DNA of 8,408 nt from the NCBI GenBank assembly GCA_003451645.1, contig DMER01000123.1, positions 1,202 through 9,609 of the forward strand. Direction: 5' to 3'. The DNA comes from Alphaproteobacteria bacterium. GTDB lineage: Bacteria; Pseudomonadota; Alphaproteobacteria; Micropepsales; Micropepsaceae. A program made the position numbers and the translations under genes. This document shows positions 6,838-8,408 of the stretch, piece after piece. The first letter of the stretch is position 1. Each line of letters starts with the position of its first letter. The notes under the pieces are model-generated. The model had not been told where the DNA came from. It saw nothing but the letters and a program-made list of their open reading frames with translations, and ran no database searches.

Positions 6838-6914
6838 CGGGGCGTAGCGCAGCCTGGTAGCGCATCTGCTTTGGGAGCAGAGGGCCGCGTGTTCAAATCA
6901 CGCCGCCCCGACCA
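6838..6914 (+). tRNA. tRNA-Pro (anticodon TGG), CCA encoded
   Basis: This 77-base sequence folds as a complete cloverleaf. The acceptor stem CGGGGCG (6838-6844) pairs with CGCCCCG (6904-6910). The D-arm includes AGCCTGGTAG. The anticodon stem TCTGC/GCAGA (6865-6869, 6877-6881) encloses the loop TTTGGGA with anticodon TGG at 6872-6874. The T-stem GCGTG/CACGC (6887-6891, 6899-6903) encloses TTCAAAT. The discriminator A is at 6911 and an encoded CCA at 6912-6914. It reads proline CCN codons, CCA best. Every stem is perfectly paired, so it looks functional. The opposite-strand MFS gene ends only four bases after the CCA. Confidence 0.97.
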
Positions 6915-6918
6915 TTTC

Positions 6919-8196
6919 TCACCTTGTTGTCTGTTCGATCTTATCGACCCGCCGCAAATCGGGGAATAGAGCCATCCAGACCACGACCACTGCGATAGTA
7001 CCGACGCCCCCCACGATTGCAGCGTTCACAGCGCCGAGCCATGCTGCCATCAAGCCGCTTTCGAACTCACCCAATTCGTTGGACGCGCCGATGAACAAGA
7101 GATTCACAGCGCTTACGCGGCCACGCATTTGATCCGGCGTGCCCAATTGCACCAAGCTTTGGCGGATGAAGACGCTAATCATGTCGGCGGCGCCAAGTAC
7201 GGCAAGGCACGTGAGCGATAAGAAGAAACTTTGAGAGAAAGCGAAAACGAGTGTAAACACCCCATAGACTGCGACCGCCGAGAACATGGCGGCGCCAACC
7301 TTTCGGTTGAGCGGTCGGAAACCTAGCCACAGTGACATGACCGCCGCACCCGCCGCTGGCGCACTGCGCAAGAGCCCCAGACCTTCAGGCCCCACATTCA
7401 GGACATCCTTGGCAAAAATCGGCAGAAGTGCCGTGACCCCACCAAACAGAACTGCAAACAAATCGAGGGAAATGGCGCCAAGTATGACGGGCTTGCCGCG
7501 TAGGAAGTTGACCCCCTCCAACACACGCTCCCAGGCCGTCTCGGCTTGCGAGCCTTCATCCAAGCTAGGGCGGATCGTCAGAAACTGGGTGGCAATGAGC
7601 GCGCCTGCGAAGAGCAAGGCGCTAAAGGCATAAGCGACATCTGCACCCAGGATCAGCAGCCCTCCACCTAATGCCGGTCCGCCGATGACCGCAAATTGAA
7701 AGGTTGTCGAACTCCACGCTATTGCTTTCGGCAAGACCTCAGGCGTAGCGATACGCGGCAAGAGGGCCGCCCCCGCGGGTCCACCGAAGGCCCGGGCGAC
7801 GCCAAACAGCACTAAGATTGCATAGAATGCCCATTCCTCGGCGCCGCTCAAGGTCAAGGCAATGAGGCCTAGAGCGACAAGCGCATCGCAGAGATAGGCC
7901 GCACCCAAAATGGCGCGCCGATCAAAGCGGTCGGCCACGTCACCGGCATACCAAGATAGCAAGGCCATCGGCAGGAACTGGGCAAGCCCTACAAGACCGA
8001 GCGCCAAAGCATCGCCCGTCAGCTCATAGACCTGCCAGCCAACGCCCACGGACATGATCATGATAGCGCTCGTCCCGCATAGCCGCGCGGCGAGGTAAAG
8101 CAAAAGTGATGGGGTAATGATGGGCTCCCGTCGAAGGCGGCGTCTTGTTTGCAACACAAGACTTCGCAGCACTCCGCCCGTCAAGGGATGCGGCAC
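6919..8196 (-). CDS. Major facilitator superfamily exporter (MFS_3/EntS-like)
   Basis: A 425-residue membrane protein with about twelve hydrophobic segments, the normal MFS size. The MFS motif A between helices 2 and 3 is clear as [13 protein letters not shown] (85-97), and a second signature, MRGRVSAVN, sits in the later half, as in the EntS/MFS_3 (PF05977) group. Members of this group export siderophores or drugs by proton antiport, but the substrate here cannot be read from sequence. The N-terminus has a basic segment (RRRLRRE, 18-24) before the first helix. The start is a GTG (8196-8194); the only upstream in-frame codons before a TAG at 8226-8224 contain no ATG, and the ribosome-binding site is weak. 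Its TGA (6921-6919) lies four bases from the convergent tRNA-Pro. Confidence 0.88.
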   Translation of the reverse strand: MPHPLTGGVLRSLVLQTRRRLRREPIITPSLLLYLAARLCGTSAIMIMSVGVGWQVYELTGDALALGLVGLAQFLPMALLSWYAGDVADRFDRRAILGAAYLCDALVALGLIALTLSGAEEWAFYAILVLFGVARAFGGPAGAALLPRIATPEVLPKAIAWSSTTFQFAVIGGPALGGGLLILGADVAYAFSALLFAGALIATQFLTIRPSLDEGSQAETAWERVLEGVNFLRGKPVILGAISLDLFAVLFGGVTALLPIFAKDVLNVGPEGLGLLRSAPAAGAAVMSLWLGFRPLNRKVGAAMFSAVAVYGVFTLVFAFSQSFFLSLTCLAVLGAADMISVFIRQSLVQLGTPDQMRGRVSAVNLLFIGASNELGEFESGLMAAWLGAVNAAIVGGVGTIAVVVVWMALFPDLRRVDKIEQTTR

Positions 8197-8254
8197 GATC
8201 GCCTGATGGCGGGTGGGCTTGCGCTAGGGCGAGGAGTCGGTTTCAAGTCGCTTG

Positions 8255-8408
8255 ATGGGACCAGGTAATCGCAAGAGTGTAACCGCCGTGTTGGATATGG
8301 GGCTCGATTACAAGCCTCAGGCCGGCCGCTATGACATGTTCAAATCCGCAACCGGCGAAATCCGCCCGCATTGGCGAGGCGTTTTGGCGGAACTGTCGGC
8401 GCTTGATC
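8255..8408 (+). CDS. Probable circularly permuted ATP-grasp protein, N-terminal part
   Basis: The first 51 codons of an open frame that runs off the window edge. The peptide includes YDMFKSATGEIRPHWRGVL, which resembles the opening of circularly permuted type 2 ATP-grasp proteins (the DUF404/DUF407 group), whose N-terminus typically reads YDEMxDxxGxxRPHW. Such genes often stand with alpha-E domain and transglutaminase-like genes in peptide-ligase clusters, but those would lie outside this window. The ATG at 8255 is the likely start; the frame is open back to a TAG at 8225-8227. A GAGGAG (8231-8236) lies 18 bases upstream, too far to be ideal, and an adjacent TTG at 8252 is an alternative start. 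The 58-base divergent gap to the MFS gene should hold both promoters. Confidence 0.68.
   Translation, partial: MGPGNRKSVTAVLDMGLDYKPQAGRYDMFKSATGEIRPHWRGVLAELSALD

Overview
The window is a gene-dense chromosomal stretch of moderate-to-high GC content. It most likely comes from an alphaproteobacterium. The best indicators are a two-domain cold-shock protein of the alphaproteobacterial type, a DUF192 gene directly downstream of it, and a CoxG/S/L/M molybdenum hydroxylase cluster. Genus cannot be told from the sequence. I see no insertion sequence, phage gene, CRISPR array or rRNA.

Layout. At the left edge (1-965, plus strand) are two overlapping EamA/DMT-type permease genes, the first present only as its last 25 codons. 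They converge on a minus-strand operon (5308 down to 954) read in the order coxG-like, coxS-like, coxL-like, coxM-like. This encodes a membrane-anchored SRPBCC accessory protein and the three subunits of a xanthine dehydrogenase/CO dehydrogenase-family enzyme: 2Fe-2S, molybdopterin and FAD subunits. The large subunit carries AYRGAGR at the active-site loop, and the gene order is S-L-M. Both features mark the 'form II' group, whose real substrate is mostly unknown, so CO oxidation should not be assumed.

A 300-base intergenic region with a strong stem-loop (5436-5481) separates coxG from a divergently transcribed double cold-shock-domain gene (5609-6214). Next come a probably exported DUF192 gene (6298-6756), a short hairpin, and tRNA-Pro with anticodon TGG (6838-6914). 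Converging on the tRNA, with only four bases between them, is a minus-strand major facilitator exporter (8196-6919). It is transcribed divergently from the start of what looks like a circularly permuted ATP-grasp gene, cut by the window edge (8255-8408).

How they work together. In the Cox-like operon, electrons should pass from the substrate at the molybdenum site (L) through two 2Fe-2S clusters (S) to FAD (M), and CoxG probably links the enzyme to the membrane. The other genes look like ordinary neighbours with no clear shared pathway. I do not see a convincing new system. The items most worth a second look are the orphan-substrate hydroxylase with its own CoxG, the intergenic stem-loop, and two mutually exclusive hairpins in front of the DUF192 gene.
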